Source: Cladorrhinum sp. PSN259 (taxonomy: Eukaryota; Ascomycota; Sordariomycetes; Sordariales; Podosporaceae). Taken from it: DNA of 64,000 nt. Shown here piece after piece: positions 33,167 through 45,474 of this stretch. The stretch covers positions 992,001 to 1,056,000 of the forward strand of contig MU867061.1 in the NCBI GenBank assembly GCA_033725935.1, written 5' to 3'. Positions within the stretch are counted from its first letter, which is position 1. The number at the start of each line of letters is the position of its first letter. A model generated the notes under the pieces. The model was not told the origin of the DNA. It was given only the letters and a program-made list of their open reading frames with translations, and searched no databases. The translations under genes were made by a program, and so were the position numbers.

Positions 33167-34620
33167 TCAAACTGTGAACCCCAACACCTTACCAACAGTC
33201 TCATTCCACTCCTCATCCCACCTTCTACTGCCTTCCTTCACAGCACCCTTCCGTAATACTTCCAACTCCCTTTTACCACCCTCGGAACCCAGTAACCTGC
33301 CCAAAACCTCAGCCAACTCCTCGGCAGTCTCGAACCCCGTCCCGTTCTCCCCTTCTCTCACTAGTTCACTGAAGCTCTCGTAACCAGAATAAGCAGCGAC
33401 AGGTAACCCCGCACCAAACATATCGACGACCTTCATTGGCAGATCCACCCCAGAACTGCTCATGTGCAGACAGATGCCCAGATCCACGCACGCCAGTAAC
33501 TTGGCGTAGTCCTCAAAGGGCAAGAAGGCGGTGACGATTCGTACGTTGGGTAATTTTCCCTGTTTGGTCAGCTGGGCAATCTGGCTTTCGTAGTGTTGCT
33601 TTTGGGGTCCTGTGCCTGTTATTACTGCTAATAAAGGGGTCGTTGAGTTCCGGTTGTTTGCTGCTGCGTATTGAGTCAGAGCGGAGAGAAGGATGGAGAA
33701 GTCCTCGTCTGGTGTCCAGGAGGTTGAGGAGACTATCAGCTTTGTTGTGCCTGATATTATTGAGGGGACTAGTTCGGGAACGGGGAGGATTCGGCTGAGG
33801 ATTTGCTCTCTTGATTCTGATAAGGACGAGGAAGAGTAAGAGGATGATAAAGGTTGGAAGATGGCGGAGGGGCGGTCGTGTACAGTTGTCAAAGGTGTGG
33901 TGATACTGTATGGCGGGGAGGAGAGTTGGCGAGACATGGCGTGGGATACTGTTAGGTTGTGAGAACCCAGACGGCCAAAGTAGGTCTCGTAGAGCTTTGA
34001 GAGGATGACGAAGGGGTGGTTGGCGCTGCCGCGGGTTGAGGCGAGGATTGTCCAGCCGTAGTTGTGCCAGTCTATTATGAGCCGGGTGGTGCGGAGGTAG
34101 CAGCTGAGACTGGCGACGGCTAGGGTTGGGATTGAGGGGGGGTTTTGGACGAGGAGGAATTTTGAGGGGGGGAGGGAGTAGAGGAAGAGGTGGGTTAGAT
34201 GGAGGATTTGGAAGATGACTTTGAAAGGTGCGAAGATGATGAAGGGGATGGACTTCGGTCTGGTGGGAGGGACGGGAAGAGGGGTGATGGTGATGCTGGG
34301 GTTGGCGAGGACGTCGGGATGTGGTGAGGTTTCTGGATAACTATTAGCAGTTGTGCAATGGTGATGTTCTATAGTTTGGCTGGCATACCCAAATACCCGA
34401 TCAAGTTCACCTTGCCGCCATGTTTCGCTACACTCAGTGCATGATATGTCATGCGAGGACTGCGTCCTATGTCACCAAGGACGAGTATCTGGACTGAGAC
34501 ATCTTTGTTCGATGCCGAGTCCCCATTATACCGCGAAGGACGCAATAATGTGAAGATAACAACCACAAACACCAAAGTCCCCAGAAGGGAGAGGAGAAGG
34601 TATTCCCAGGTCCCGGCCAT
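33167..34620 (-). CDS. alg1: Chitobiosyldiphosphodolichol beta-mannosyltransferase (ALG1)
   Basis: Two exons, 34620-34389 and 34332-33167, give 465 residues, within the usual ALG1 length. The acceptor that keeps frame is ATCCAG|AAACC, giving GYLETSPHPD. The N-terminus is a membrane anchor (YLLLSLLGTLVFVVVIFTLL). It is followed by ILVLGDIGRSPRM, LIIDWHNYGWTIL, SSTSWTPDEDF, AVITGTGPQ and the GT33 C-terminal GICLHMSSSGVDLPMKVVDMFGAGLPVAA, with the family's SSSGVDLPMKVVDMFG hallmark. The enzyme adds the first mannose to GlcNAc2-PP-dolichol on the cytosolic face of the ER. Confidence 0.94.
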
Positions 34621-35846
34621 AGCTATTTGGCTTTCTTGGCAAGGACAAGTGGCATTTGACGCGGTCTAGAAGACCTCCTACCACTTTCGAAATCCTACTC
34701 GGGTTTCAAATCCAATGAAGCATAAAGTTTGCCCCGGAAAGGTTGTTGTACAAAATGGCAGGTCGTACTTGGTGGTCGCCCAGTCCCACAGGTCGCCCAA
34801 CGTTCAACCCGATTGCAGGTGTTCAGCCTCGTAATTTGATTGCGTCAATTATGCTATCAGCCCTGCCTTACGCAGAACAATAAATCTAAATAGGAAGCTG
34901 AGGGAGCGTGGGATTGAAGTTGTTAATGATTCGTCGACACGGGGTGGGATCAATTAACACAGATTATCTGGCCGGCAGCGATTTGCGGGAGCGATGCAGG
35001 TTGTAGCATTGGCGGGTCAGGGGTGTGTAAAACAACAGCCAATCAGATTTTGTGACGTCCATGGACCTTGATAGCCTTCCCCACCAGACCAGTGAGGCCA
35101 AACTCGGATCAGGGGGTCGAAAAGGGAAGGCGGCGGCGGGAGTCGCAGCGAGCCAGCGACAGGGAACGGAAGGAGGGACAAACGGTTCCAGACTCCCCAT
35201 ACCACTCGAGGAAGTTGAAAGGGAAGCCCACCGCCGCCGCGCGTTACCGTCTCGTCGCTTTTCTGTCTCGTCCTTTTTGATACTGAATCTCTCTTCCTTG
35301 TCGCTCGCCGCCGCACCGCCGTCCATCCAATTCCCACAACTTTGAAACCGGTGCATCGGGCTGCCAATTCGACGGACCGTTGTTGGTCTGCGCCGTTTGC
35401 TGCCTCCGGGAAACTGCATCAATTACTCCAGATACGTACGGGGGACTGCATAGCTCGCATCACTGATAAGTGCATGTCTCGGGCGCAATAAAACGGAACC
35501 AGTGCGATCAGATCACGGAAAATTGGGCGTACCACAACATTCTCAGTGGCTGCATCTGTCGGTGAGTGCATTGTCTTGACCTCTTTCGACCCTGAGATTC
35601 GAGCAATTGCTAACGGCCGTGATGTAGTTGATCTACAATCGGCTAATCCTTTCATCTCAACCACACACGAACTGTTCCAACTAGCTCCCGCCGTCGCGCA
35701 ACCCCTCTTTCCCAGACCGACAACTCCTCGATGATAAAGACGAGATAGCCAGGGGAGCATCATTGCTCCTGCAACCCGAATACGGACAAAACTTGCTATC
35801 TGACCGTCGACTTTACGATCGGACAACCCCAATTATTACACCCACG
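34621..35846. other. Intergenic: divergent promoter of ALG1 and the zinc transporter
   Basis: About 1.2 kb with no supported ORF. The frame leading into 35847 from 35763 has no ATG. Confidence 0.45.
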
Positions 35847-37576
35847 ATGGCTTCTACCTACGCGTTGCCAGCGTCTGCCATTCACCATCATGGCTCCGAC
35901 CATGGATGCGGGCATTCGCACTCGCACTCGCACTCTCACGGCCACGGCCATTCGCATTCCCACACGTCCAACTCCCACACCTCTTCGATAAGCTCTGTCA
36001 GTCCTTCCCGGAGCCGCAAGGACAGTCGTTCCAGCGGTGCGCATTCGCATAATAGGAGCCAAGCGAGCGATATCAACCTCCAACAGCTCCGCGCAAATTC
36101 CAACATCCCAATGCCACTGGACCTTTCCTCAAAATCAAGATCAGTCTCTGGTGGCCATTGGAGGACAGATTCGACACCGGGCGGGAAACCTTTAATGACA
36201 CCGACAAATGCCACCTTTGACGCTGCAGGGATATACGAGCCGCCGGTTCAGGCTCAGGAGCACTCTGATTCGCATTCCCATTCGCATCACGAGCACTCTG
36301 CGGAGCGCTCAAGGTTTACGAAGGCGGTGCTCACTCTCACGGCAAGATGGCCGCTTATCCACGCGGTGGTGGTGGAGAAGGATTCCCGCCGAATATTTTA
36401 TTTCATGTCGTAAGTTTCGTACTGACTCTACCATTTTTACAGTCGTCCAAACCTGCTAACCGTCGTTTTCCCAGGCTTAATCTGGCATTTATGGTTGTAC
36501 AAGCTTTTTATGGTTACGTGACGGACTCCCTTGGCCTTCTCAGCGATAGTATACACATGTTCTTCGACTGTGTGGCGCTTGCGGTCGGGCTGTTCGCTGC
36601 TGTTGCAAGCAAGTGGCCATCAAGCGAGAAGTTTCCGTATGGCTTCGGAAAGATTGAGACACTGAGTGGATTTGCCAACGGCGTTTTTCTGATCCTGATC
36701 AGTGTGGAGATTATGATTGAGGCTTGCGAGCGCATTCTCGAGGGTAGAGAGACAAAGCGGTTAGGAGAGCTGTTTGTGGTCAGCACAGCAGGCCTGCTTG
36801 TCAACTTGGTGGGAATGGCGGCGTTTGGTCATCACCACCACGGCCATGATCATGGACATGGTCACTCTCACGGCCATTCCCACGGTCATTCCCATGACAA
36901 TCACCCGCAAGGTTGCAACAGCCATGCGCACGGCCACGACCACGACCACGATCATGACCATAAGCACTCGCATGACGAAAAGCACGCACATGGTCACTCA
37001 CACGGCGGTCATTCCCATTCCCATTCCCATTCCCACGACAATGAGAATATGCACGGCATTTATCTTCACATCCTCGCAGATACGCTGGGAAGCGCTGCAG
37101 TCATAGTTTCAACGATTCTTACGCACTTCTGGAAGTGGTCGGGCTGGGATCCACTTGCATCTTTCCTGATTGCGGTCTTGATCTTACTGTCAGCTTTGCC
37201 ATTAGTGAAATCGTCAGCACGGAGACTTTTGCTTACCGTTCCTCCGGAGATTGAGTATTCTTTACGAGACACTTTGTCCGGGATCACGGGCCTCCGTGGT
37301 GTGGTAGGCTATGCCACGCCCAAATTTTGGATCGACGATCGCAATACTGGAGAGGGTGCCCCTGCGAACAAGCTGTTGGGCGTCATGCATGTTGTCGCGG
37401 CGAGGGGCGCAGATATGGACGATGTACGGGATCGGGTGCGCAACTACCTTCTGGAACACAACATGGACATCACGTTGCAGGTTGAGAGAGAGGGCGACAC
37501 GAGCTGCTGGTGCGGGGTTGGACGGAGTCCGCTGTCCCAGTCGCACAAGTCGACGCAGAGTACCAGCATCTTCTAG
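35847..37576 (+). CDS. Zinc transporter, cation diffusion facilitator (Msc2/ZnT5-like)
   Basis: Two exons, 35847-36409 and 36475-37576, give 554 residues. The acceptor is TTTCCCAG at 36474 with a GCTAACC branch, and the junction reads RRIFYFMSLNLAFMVVQ, colinear with ZnT5/Msc2. The long N-terminal region is His/Ser-rich (HSHSHSHSHGHGHSHSH). The membrane domain has the zinc-site motifs HxxxD in two helices (SIHMFFD and HILAD), and a large His/Asp-rich loop of about 90 residues lies between helices IV and V. Msc2-type carriers move zinc into the ER/secretory pathway, often as heteromers with Zrg17. Intact. Confidence 0.9.
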
Positions 37577-39917
37577 GAGGCAGGTGTTGAAGACTTGGTT
37601 TGAGTTGGGTTTCTTTTGGCTGTCTAGACTCCCCCTTTTTTGACGAAAGAAGACGTTGGCTGTCTGATGATTGGTTGGCATATCATGGGCGGGGACGAGT
37701 TTTGACTGAAAGCATCATTGTTTTTGGGTTTGAAGTTTTCCTTTAAGCAAGTAAATATCTTTAAAATCAAGAAGGTGGGAAAGGATGTGCGGTGGGCCGC
37801 ACCCCCTTTTATCCTGTATATACCTATATGCTTGTGGTCTTTGACATCACATTATCGTACCTATGTAGCGACACTCACGGATTAATGGACTTTGTATGGA
37901 TAACCCTGAGTCGATACGCCAGCGGGCCCCTGGCAGGGCAATACCTTGATTGGGGGCTTCCAATACGTATCACGAGGCCAAGTTTTCTGAGCGCCAGTTG
38001 GACTTCAACTCAATGTACGAACAATCACCCCCAAAATATGTACCGCCTTTTAGAGAGATTTATTCATCATCACATGAGTGGAGAACCACACCCGAACGAG
38101 ATCTTGAAAAGAAGTGGAATCTCGCCAGCTTCCTATGTTTTTGTTCAGGCCGATGATATTTATTTTGGGGGGTATTCAATTTCGGGGGTTCGGGTTACCC
38201 TTTGGGGTCCTCCCCACCTTTATAAGTGACACCATTGATTGATTGGTTGAGTGAATTGGGTGTTTTTCGGTGGACAGGGATTAATCAAAAGCCAAATGAC
38301 GCATTTCACATGCCAAAATTTGTTTTATACTGCACTTTACACCAAAGTCAAAAGAACGCGCTTGGCGTTCGGTACATCACACTAACGGTCTTTTTGGTGT
38401 GTTGTAGAGTTCTCACAATTGGTTGGCTTGCCGCTGTACATTATAGATTTGATACGAGTACCTACTGTGCGGTACCGCATGATCATCATCAGCGTGATTT
38501 TGAGATGATCCGTCTGTCCGGTGTAGGGCTACCTAATTCCTTCGGAGCACGGGATTGCGGCTTGGGCACATGGATGGATGGGACAGAGTTCGGACAAGGC
38601 TGGATAAAGTTTTTGTCGTTGGATTCGATGGGAAAACTGCTGCACACCAGGTGATAAACAGCCAGCAGCTGCCTTTCACCATAGGTAATTAGGACTGGGA
38701 GAACGATCAGAAGATGGTTGTCATATATCTGCCCCTCACTCCATATCGCCGAGAAAACAAAACAGTGATGGAAGAAAGAACCCTAATCGGCAGGAGGCAC
38801 AGTAGCGCAAGTTTACCCCACGCTTTAACTGAGAGAAAGAAAATGAATCCACTTTCTCCATGGGGAGGACGGGGTCGAGAAAACAAGGGTCTTGCCCGTT
38901 TGTTTTTTGGAATGGACGGAGCGGAGGCGGTTTGTAAAACCAGGTCGAGACGGCGCAAAGGTAGCGTATGTAGTGTAGAGCCCAATCCACTGCCGGATGA
39001 CCGAGGGTGGGCAAACGGGAGGTTATTATGGAGGATAAATTCAGGCTTATCCCTTCTTTTGTTACTTCTGGATTATCTAGGATGCGGGGGAAAAGACTTG
39101 GCTTTCAAGCAGAACTTGGAGAATGACAGGGTTCATTAGCAGAATGGGGAAAAAGGTTGACGATGATGCAAAACGATGATACAAGAAGAATTGTTCAAAA
39201 CAAAGACACAAAACCATAAAACGGCATTGATAGGAAATTCTCGAACGGAAAACGACCCGGTTTATTGACACCAGATTTTCCTTGTGATCGAAGAATGTTT
39301 CGGGCGACTGCCACCGCTTGAGGGGAAAAATAATCCACACAACAAAGGGGATTTGGCGGGGCATTTCTTTTTTGCCGAGGTTCTGATTGCTTGCTTGCGC
39401 CGGGGGCGCGCATTGGACAAGTGCTATGTAAGGGTCGCGTGGGTGACGTCCGTGGCTTAGAGAGACAGACTCCAGTCCGTCTGCGACAGGCCGAGGGATG
39501 GATGGATGGGTTTCCTTTTAGAAACAGACGGTAGGTAGTGAAGACACAAAACCCGCCTTTGCGCTGGATTTTTTTGCTTTTCTTTTTCTTTCTTGCTCGT
39601 AATTCCCTCTCCTCCCTCAGAGACGATCAACTTTAGCCAGGTCGACTACCGTTCTGCTTGCCCGTCGTCCGAATTTACCCCTCCAGAATAGACAAGAGAC
39701 ACCACCTTCCTTCGATCGGCTACATTTCTGCAAGGATATCGCCATTTCCCTTGGATACCCTGACTCCCCCAGAACGCCGAACGAACCGAGAAACACCGAG
39801 GAAGCAGGGCGCATAGAATATAGTTGGAATTGTGTTTTGTTTTCCGTTTGGGACCCAATCACCCTCCCTTAACACCCATAAACCACCACACACACACACA
39901 CACACAAACTCGCTAAA
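37577..39917. other. Intergenic; long leader of the carnitine carrier gene
   Basis: About 2.3 kb. A (CA)n stretch at 39886-39906 lies just upstream of the carrier ATG. No gene or RNA recognised in the rest. Confidence 0.45.
39886..39906. repeat. (CA)n microsatellite in 5' leader
   Basis: About ten CA units ending 11 nt before the carrier's start codon. Confidence 0.85.
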
Positions 39918-41028
39918 ATGTCTACCTCGTCCTCCTCACCATCAGACGCCGCCGCGGCCGCCACCCAAAAGATCCAAGCAGTCGTCCAGGAGAAACTCCC
40001 TTCACTCCCAGAAAGCAAGGCTGAGCTCAAAGCGGAAGCCAAAGCCGCAGCCTCCGGCGGGCTCGCCCAGCTCCGCTCTTTCGCGGCAGGCGGTTTCGGC
40101 GGTATATGCGCCGTGGTGGTGGGACACCCCTTCGACCTGGTAAAAGTGCGTCTCCAGACGGCCGAGAAGGGAGTCTACTCGAGCGCCTTGGACGTCGTTC
40201 GCAAGTCCGTGGCCAAGGATGGACTTCGTAGGGGCTTGTACGCCGGCGTCAGCGCCCCGCTCGTTGGTGTCACGCCCATGTGTATGTTTTCCTACACATA
40301 CCCTCCTCAACCCCCCCCCTTTGCAGCTGTAGCTAATTAAGTTGAGAAAAAAAGTCGCCGTCTCCTTCTGGGGCTACGACCTAGGAAAATCCATCGTCCG
40401 CTCGACCTCGACCATCCCCGCGGACGGAAACCTCACCATCGCCCAAATCTCGGCGGCCGGTTTCTTCTCGGCGATCCCAATGACGGCCATCACCGCCCCA
40501 TTTGAGCGCGTCAAGGTCATTCTCCAAGTGCAAGGCCAGAAGACCCTCGCCCCGGGGGAGAAACCCAAATACTCTGGCGGCACGGACGTGGTGCGACAGC
40601 TGTACCGGGAAGGCGGCATCCGCTCTGTTTTCCGCGGGTCCGCAGCGACTTTGGCTCGCGACGGCCCCGGAAGCGCCGCTTACTTCGCCGCGTACGAGTA
40701 CATCAAGCGGAAACTCACTCCCATCGATCCCGTCACGGGCAAGGCGGACGGCAAGATCAGCCTGACGGCCATCACCTGCGCCGGCGCGGCGGCCGGCGTC
40801 GCCATGTGGATCCCCGTGTTCCCCATTGACACCGTCAAGTCCAGACTTCAGACCGCCGAGGGCAACGTGACGATCGGCGGGGTTGTAAAGGGTTTGTATG
40901 CCAAGGGAGGGTATAAGGCCTTCTTCCCCGGTTTTGGGCCTGCGCTGGCCAGGGCTGTGCCCGCTAATGCTGCGACGTTTTTGGGTGTCGAGTTGGCTCA
41001 CCAGGCCATGAATAAGGTTTTTAACTAA
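39918..41028 (+). CDS. Mitochondrial carnitine/acylcarnitine carrier (CRC1/AMC-1-like)
   Basis: Two exons, 39918-40281 and 40355-41028, give 345 residues. The junction restores TPMFAVSFWGYD. Three mitochondrial carrier repeats are visible with PxD/ExxKxR motifs: HPFDLVKVRLQ, APFERVKVILQ and FPIDTVKSRLQ. The sequence also shows FRGSAATLARDGPGSAAYFAAYEYIK. The second repeat's APFERVKVILQ and the overall pattern are those of carnitine/acylcarnitine translocases. It exchanges acylcarnitines for carnitine across the inner membrane to feed mitochondrial beta-oxidation. The N-terminal 50 residues are Ala/Lys-rich and precede the first helix. Confidence 0.92.
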
Positions 41029-41604
41029 GGCGAGGGGAGGGGGTTCAACATTTGGAGCATGTAAAATTATTTCTTGTTCGGTGGTTCTCTTGTCAATTTT
41101 TTTTCTCTTTTTGGTTGTATGTAAAGACAGCGTGTCGGAGTATTGGGAATCATTTGGTTATACTGCATCAAACAGAGAGAGAAGGATATACTTACTATGC
41201 ATTTTCTTTTTCCCCCTATGTTTGGAATATATGGTTTATGTTTTCCCTTATTTGCATCATCAACTTGGGGTACCAATCAGTTCTACGGTTGTGCTGGAAT
41301 GATCAATAGAAAGCATATTTATTGGTAGGAGCAGCTCAAGGCAACCAGGATTTATTCTTTGGTAAAGTGAGCTGTCCGTCTTGCTTGTCGCCCTGCAAGC
41401 CTCGGGGCACTGTTTCTCTCGATGTTGTAGTTTCCCTTTGCAAGTATGTTGCACCTAGCAATCATCATACTTGACAGGATGTTACCGTACTTGAAACACG
41501 TAGCTTCTGGTATCTAATTCGCTTTATACTTCACTTTGTAAATCCTATATACATATACCCTTCACAATCCTATTTACAATTCTTCTGGCCCCGTTGTTCC
41601 TCCC
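41029..41604. other. Intergenic between convergent genes
   Basis: About 0.6 kb of 3' flanks; nothing recognised. Confidence 0.45.
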
Positions 41605-44524
41605 TCAATTCAGAAACTTCCCTCCGCATCCACCACACACTCCATCCCCAACCGCCTTCCTCACTCCCTCCCTGATTTCTTCAGGCACCTTGGCAAGAAG
41701 AACTTCGGGCCTCATTGTCCGCAGCCCGCAGCTCCCACAACTTCTTGTGACTCCGGGAAGCTGAACCGCCAGCCCACTCGTGGCACACCGACCAAAATAA
41801 TGACCCGATTCACAGCCACTCAAATCCCCCTTCCGTCGGTTTACCTTTGCGCCGCAAAGCTCACAGGTCTGTTTCTCCAACGCAGCAGCAAACAGCTGCG
41901 TCAGACTGTTCTCCGGGTCAAAAGGAATAGGGTAATGCACACCCGGTACCTCAGAACCACCACCATAAAGGTACTCAAACAGCTGCCCTTCGGTCGTCAT
42001 TATCGCGTTTGGTCTCTCTTCTTCGGCTTTCTCCTCCTGTGTGTGCGCTTTCGTATTAACAGCATTCATCTGAGGATCAATAGCCATCCCCTCGTCCTCG
42101 CCTTGTCCCTTCTCATTCTGCTCAGTGCCATCGCCCTTCCACCCCTTAGGTACTCTGGGTCGATGACTAAATAGCACACTCGACTTGACGGTATGCCACC
42201 CTCCCCTTTCAGGATGCTGCGTGCTATGATTCGATACCAGCACAGCCGAACACCCTCCACCAGGCGACAAGGTAAGCCCGTGAAGCCTGTACCGATGCGG
42301 ATGGATCTCAGGCACGCCAGACACTGTAGAATCATAAGCCGATAGTGTTGCGCCTTCTCCATACTCGAGTGTCTCATCTCCTCCGCCGAAATCGTCATCC
42401 AGTCCCGCATCATCGTCGTCTTCGTCATCTTCTTCATCATCAGAGTCCGATTCGCCCGTGTACCCACCTCGACGGAGGTACATGTCTACTGGAACCATGA
42501 TTTCGAGCTTTTGAGCTATGGACCGAACCCATTGGAGTTGTCCATCAAAGGAGGGGTCATTTGAGGGAGATCTATGAGGTGGGACGTTGCTCTCGTACCA
42601 GTCCGTGTTGGATGGAGTGGCGGACATGCGGATCATGGTGTAGAGGGGTGTTTCAGTTGGGTTGTGCTGGTCTGGAGGGTGGATTACGAGGTCTATTTGA
42701 AGGAGTGGTAAGTTTTTGGGCCGAAGACGTGAAGAGTAGCCGTGATGAAGACATACCTGCAATGGGGTTCTCGACATTGTACTCGTCATATGTTGTCCCG
42801 CACTCTTTAACGGAGTGCTTCGCCGACGGAGGCTTGGGAGGTTGGATCCCGGCGAGCGGAACCTCGAATGGGTGAAGATGCCACCCTGTCGATATTATAC
42901 CACGACAAGCACTAACGTTGCCGTTGGTCCATACTCCATTCTCAAACTCGACAAAGGCGTCGGTGGTGAGATGGAGGCATCGCCCATAGATATCACTCTT
43001 GCTAACATTGATGTCCGGGAGCTCGCCCCTGGTCCAAGGCGTCTTGACTGTGATCCTGCGAAAGCCAACGTAATTCCGGTCGACGAACGAGATCACACAG
43101 GTACGATATTCTGGTCCGCAAAGCCAGGGACCCCAAGTGATACCAAAGGAGGTGCCACAGGGCACAAAATCAGGGTCCATGACCTATCAATCCAAGTCAG
43201 CAACGAGTCAACTGACTTTTTTAAAACAGGTAGGAAAACCTACATCCAATGGTAAATGAGGGCCCTCCGCTTTGAACCGTGTGATTTCGCGGACAAGCCA
43301 TACTGTCCTCTCCTTAGGCTCTGTCTTCATCAGAAGTGCCTCCTTGGGTTTATCCTCGTCCGTGACCGAGACAGTTTGGATGCTGATGATAGCAATCTCC
43401 TTTTGATCATTTATGGTGGCAAGTAGTGCTTGTCCTGGATCGATCTCATGCGCCCATGCAAACGATCTTATGTACTCGGCGACCTTGACATCTTGTCCGG
43501 GTACCATCATACGCTCGCCGATTCCCCAGAGGACAATCCAAGAGTTGAGCTCACGACGCTGAATCATGTTATCATTCGCACGCTGGAGGATGTTTGCCGC
43601 CATGTTGTTATCACCGTACATCGCCAGGGTGCCTGCTCCAGTCAAAATTGCGAGGATCGGTCGTCGGTTCACCCCAAGACCTGAAGGCGACCAGCCAATA
43701 CGAACGACGTGGTTCATGCTGCTTCCGACACTTGTGATCGGAGCACTACCGGCGCCATATGGTTGGTTGAACCCGAGTCTGGTGCCGCCTTCTACCGTAT
43801 CGTCGGAGTCGTAAGCATCCGAATCCGAATCCGAACCCGAGCCGCAGTCTTCTGTCTCGCTGCCACCAGTCTCGTCATCGGCGTCTTCAACATCCTTAGC
43901 GGCAGTGGACTCGTATGGAAATGGTAGTTCAGCGGCGATAAAAAGCTCCTTGTTTATGCGGGGATCTATTGGAGGATAGGAAACGGGCATGTGTTTGCTT
44001 CCCTCAGAGAACTGTGTCCGGAAGGTCTCTGGGTTGTACCTCTTCTTGCCATCACCTTCTTCATCGGACGATACATCATCTTCCTCATTGCCGTTTTGGT
44101 GGCCGTCTAGGTTGAGCTGCCTTGCCGCCCGTTCTCTGCGCTTGGAGAGATCCGGAAACTCTGGGACAAAGACGTGAACCGAGTCGTCGGCAGAGACTGC
44201 AAGGTCGCCATCACAGGAAAATTGGATAGCCCGTCTCACTAATGGTCGTGAGTTGAGTGTAATTTCGCGTAACGGAAGGAACTTGTATAAAATTGTCGGT
44301 CAGATCGCTGTAAACCATGAGGGGAATGCTTGGGGACAGCATCTCTGCAGATAGGAGATGTGGAGGTTGTCAATGTATTTAGTTCCCACTTGGAAAGTTG
44401 ATAAATGGGAGAGCTGCAGCAGCCTGGCTACCTGCAGTTGACGACGGGTCAGATTGAGAGCGAGGAAGAGTAGAGAGTGGCTCACCTTTTGCTTTCTCGT
44501 TCTTGCTGGTGGGGGCTGCTCCAT
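41605..44524 (-). CDS. RNA polymerase III transcription factor TFIIIC subunit (TFIIIC delta + zinc finger)
   Basis: Four exons in my model: 44524-44486 (MEQPPPARTRKQK), 44281-43244, 43183-42757 and 42692-41605, giving 863 residues. The last two introns are clear (60 and 64 bp). The first, ~200 bp, is tentative; its acceptor has a CTGAC branch, but there may be a further small exon inside it. The N-terminal part begins LVRRAIQFSCDGDLAVSADDSVHVF, typical of the WD-like TFIIIC delta domain. The C-terminus has the paired Cys cluster CELCGAKVN, SGCESGHYFGRC, SCGSCG and CGGCGGKF, the TFIIIC zinc-finger domain. Long acidic Asp/Ser-rich loops lie between. The complex binds tRNA-gene promoters and recruits TFIIIB. 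Confidence 0.8.
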
Positions 44525-45474
44525 ATTTGTATAAAATTAAGAGTGCATATGCAGTGATTGCGGTATACTAGTTTGCTGCAGCTTATAGATGATGAGTGCT
44601 GCAATGCCTCATTCCATGAGCTGCTCAAGTTGTCATCACCATCAAATAACCCGGAAGTGAGTGCTGGGGGAGTGAGAGCGGGTGGCTGCAGTTTGAGGCA
44701 GGTGGGGCATTGTTTGAGTTTAGGTGGGTGATGACCAATCACGTTCTCCGCTTCAACATTTACGCCCCTAACCCTCACTGCAACCAACTCTCACATAGCT
44801 GAACATATTTTCTTATTTTGTCAAGAGTTTCACTCTTGTTCGAGTTAAAAATGGAAATGTACTGGTTAAGGATAAGTAATGGACAGGTCAAAAATTGGCA
44901 ATGAATGGTATATAGATTGGTATTAAATGGTAATACATTGGCAGTAGACTGTTGAAGAATCGTCGAAGTAGGAATAGTTAGAGCTAAGCTTTAGATTGAT
45001 ATAATTTGAAAATCATTCATAAGTCGGTGATTAAAACTGCTGAATAGACTTTTCTGAATGTCGTTTTTAGACACCGTTTCAGGCCTGGCCAAAGTGCCCT
45101 CTGGAAAACCATCTGACTTCTCAACTTATTCAGAGCTCAGGTTTCCTACATGTGTTCCAGAAACTATCCGAGTCGTTGAATCTCTATACCTACGCAACCC
45201 CTCTACCTCCCTGGGATACATCGATACTATTTGATTTGCCTTACACAAGTTACTTTTCTACAGTGCCCATGCTCGCATCACCACACCAACAGACTCAACT
45301 ACATGAACATGCAAAAGTAACCATCAAGCCACCAATAATTCCTCACCATCACAATAACTTGACTCTGCTCAGAAACTAACTCCGATGCGTCCCCACTGAG
45401 TCTCATCCCCTCTCCCTCTCCCTCCTCGTCCTCCTCCGCTCTGAGGCGGCAATCCTCATCTCCCCCGTCTCCTC
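44525..45474. other. Intergenic, AT-rich
   Basis: Nearly 1 kb. The region 44860-44960 has short GGTATA/TGGTAAT-like reiterations. No gene recognised. Confidence 0.45.

Noticed and set aside
36761..37106. Met/Thr/Val-rich frames on both strands in the zinc transporter
   Set aside because: Out-of-frame readings of the His-rich tract.
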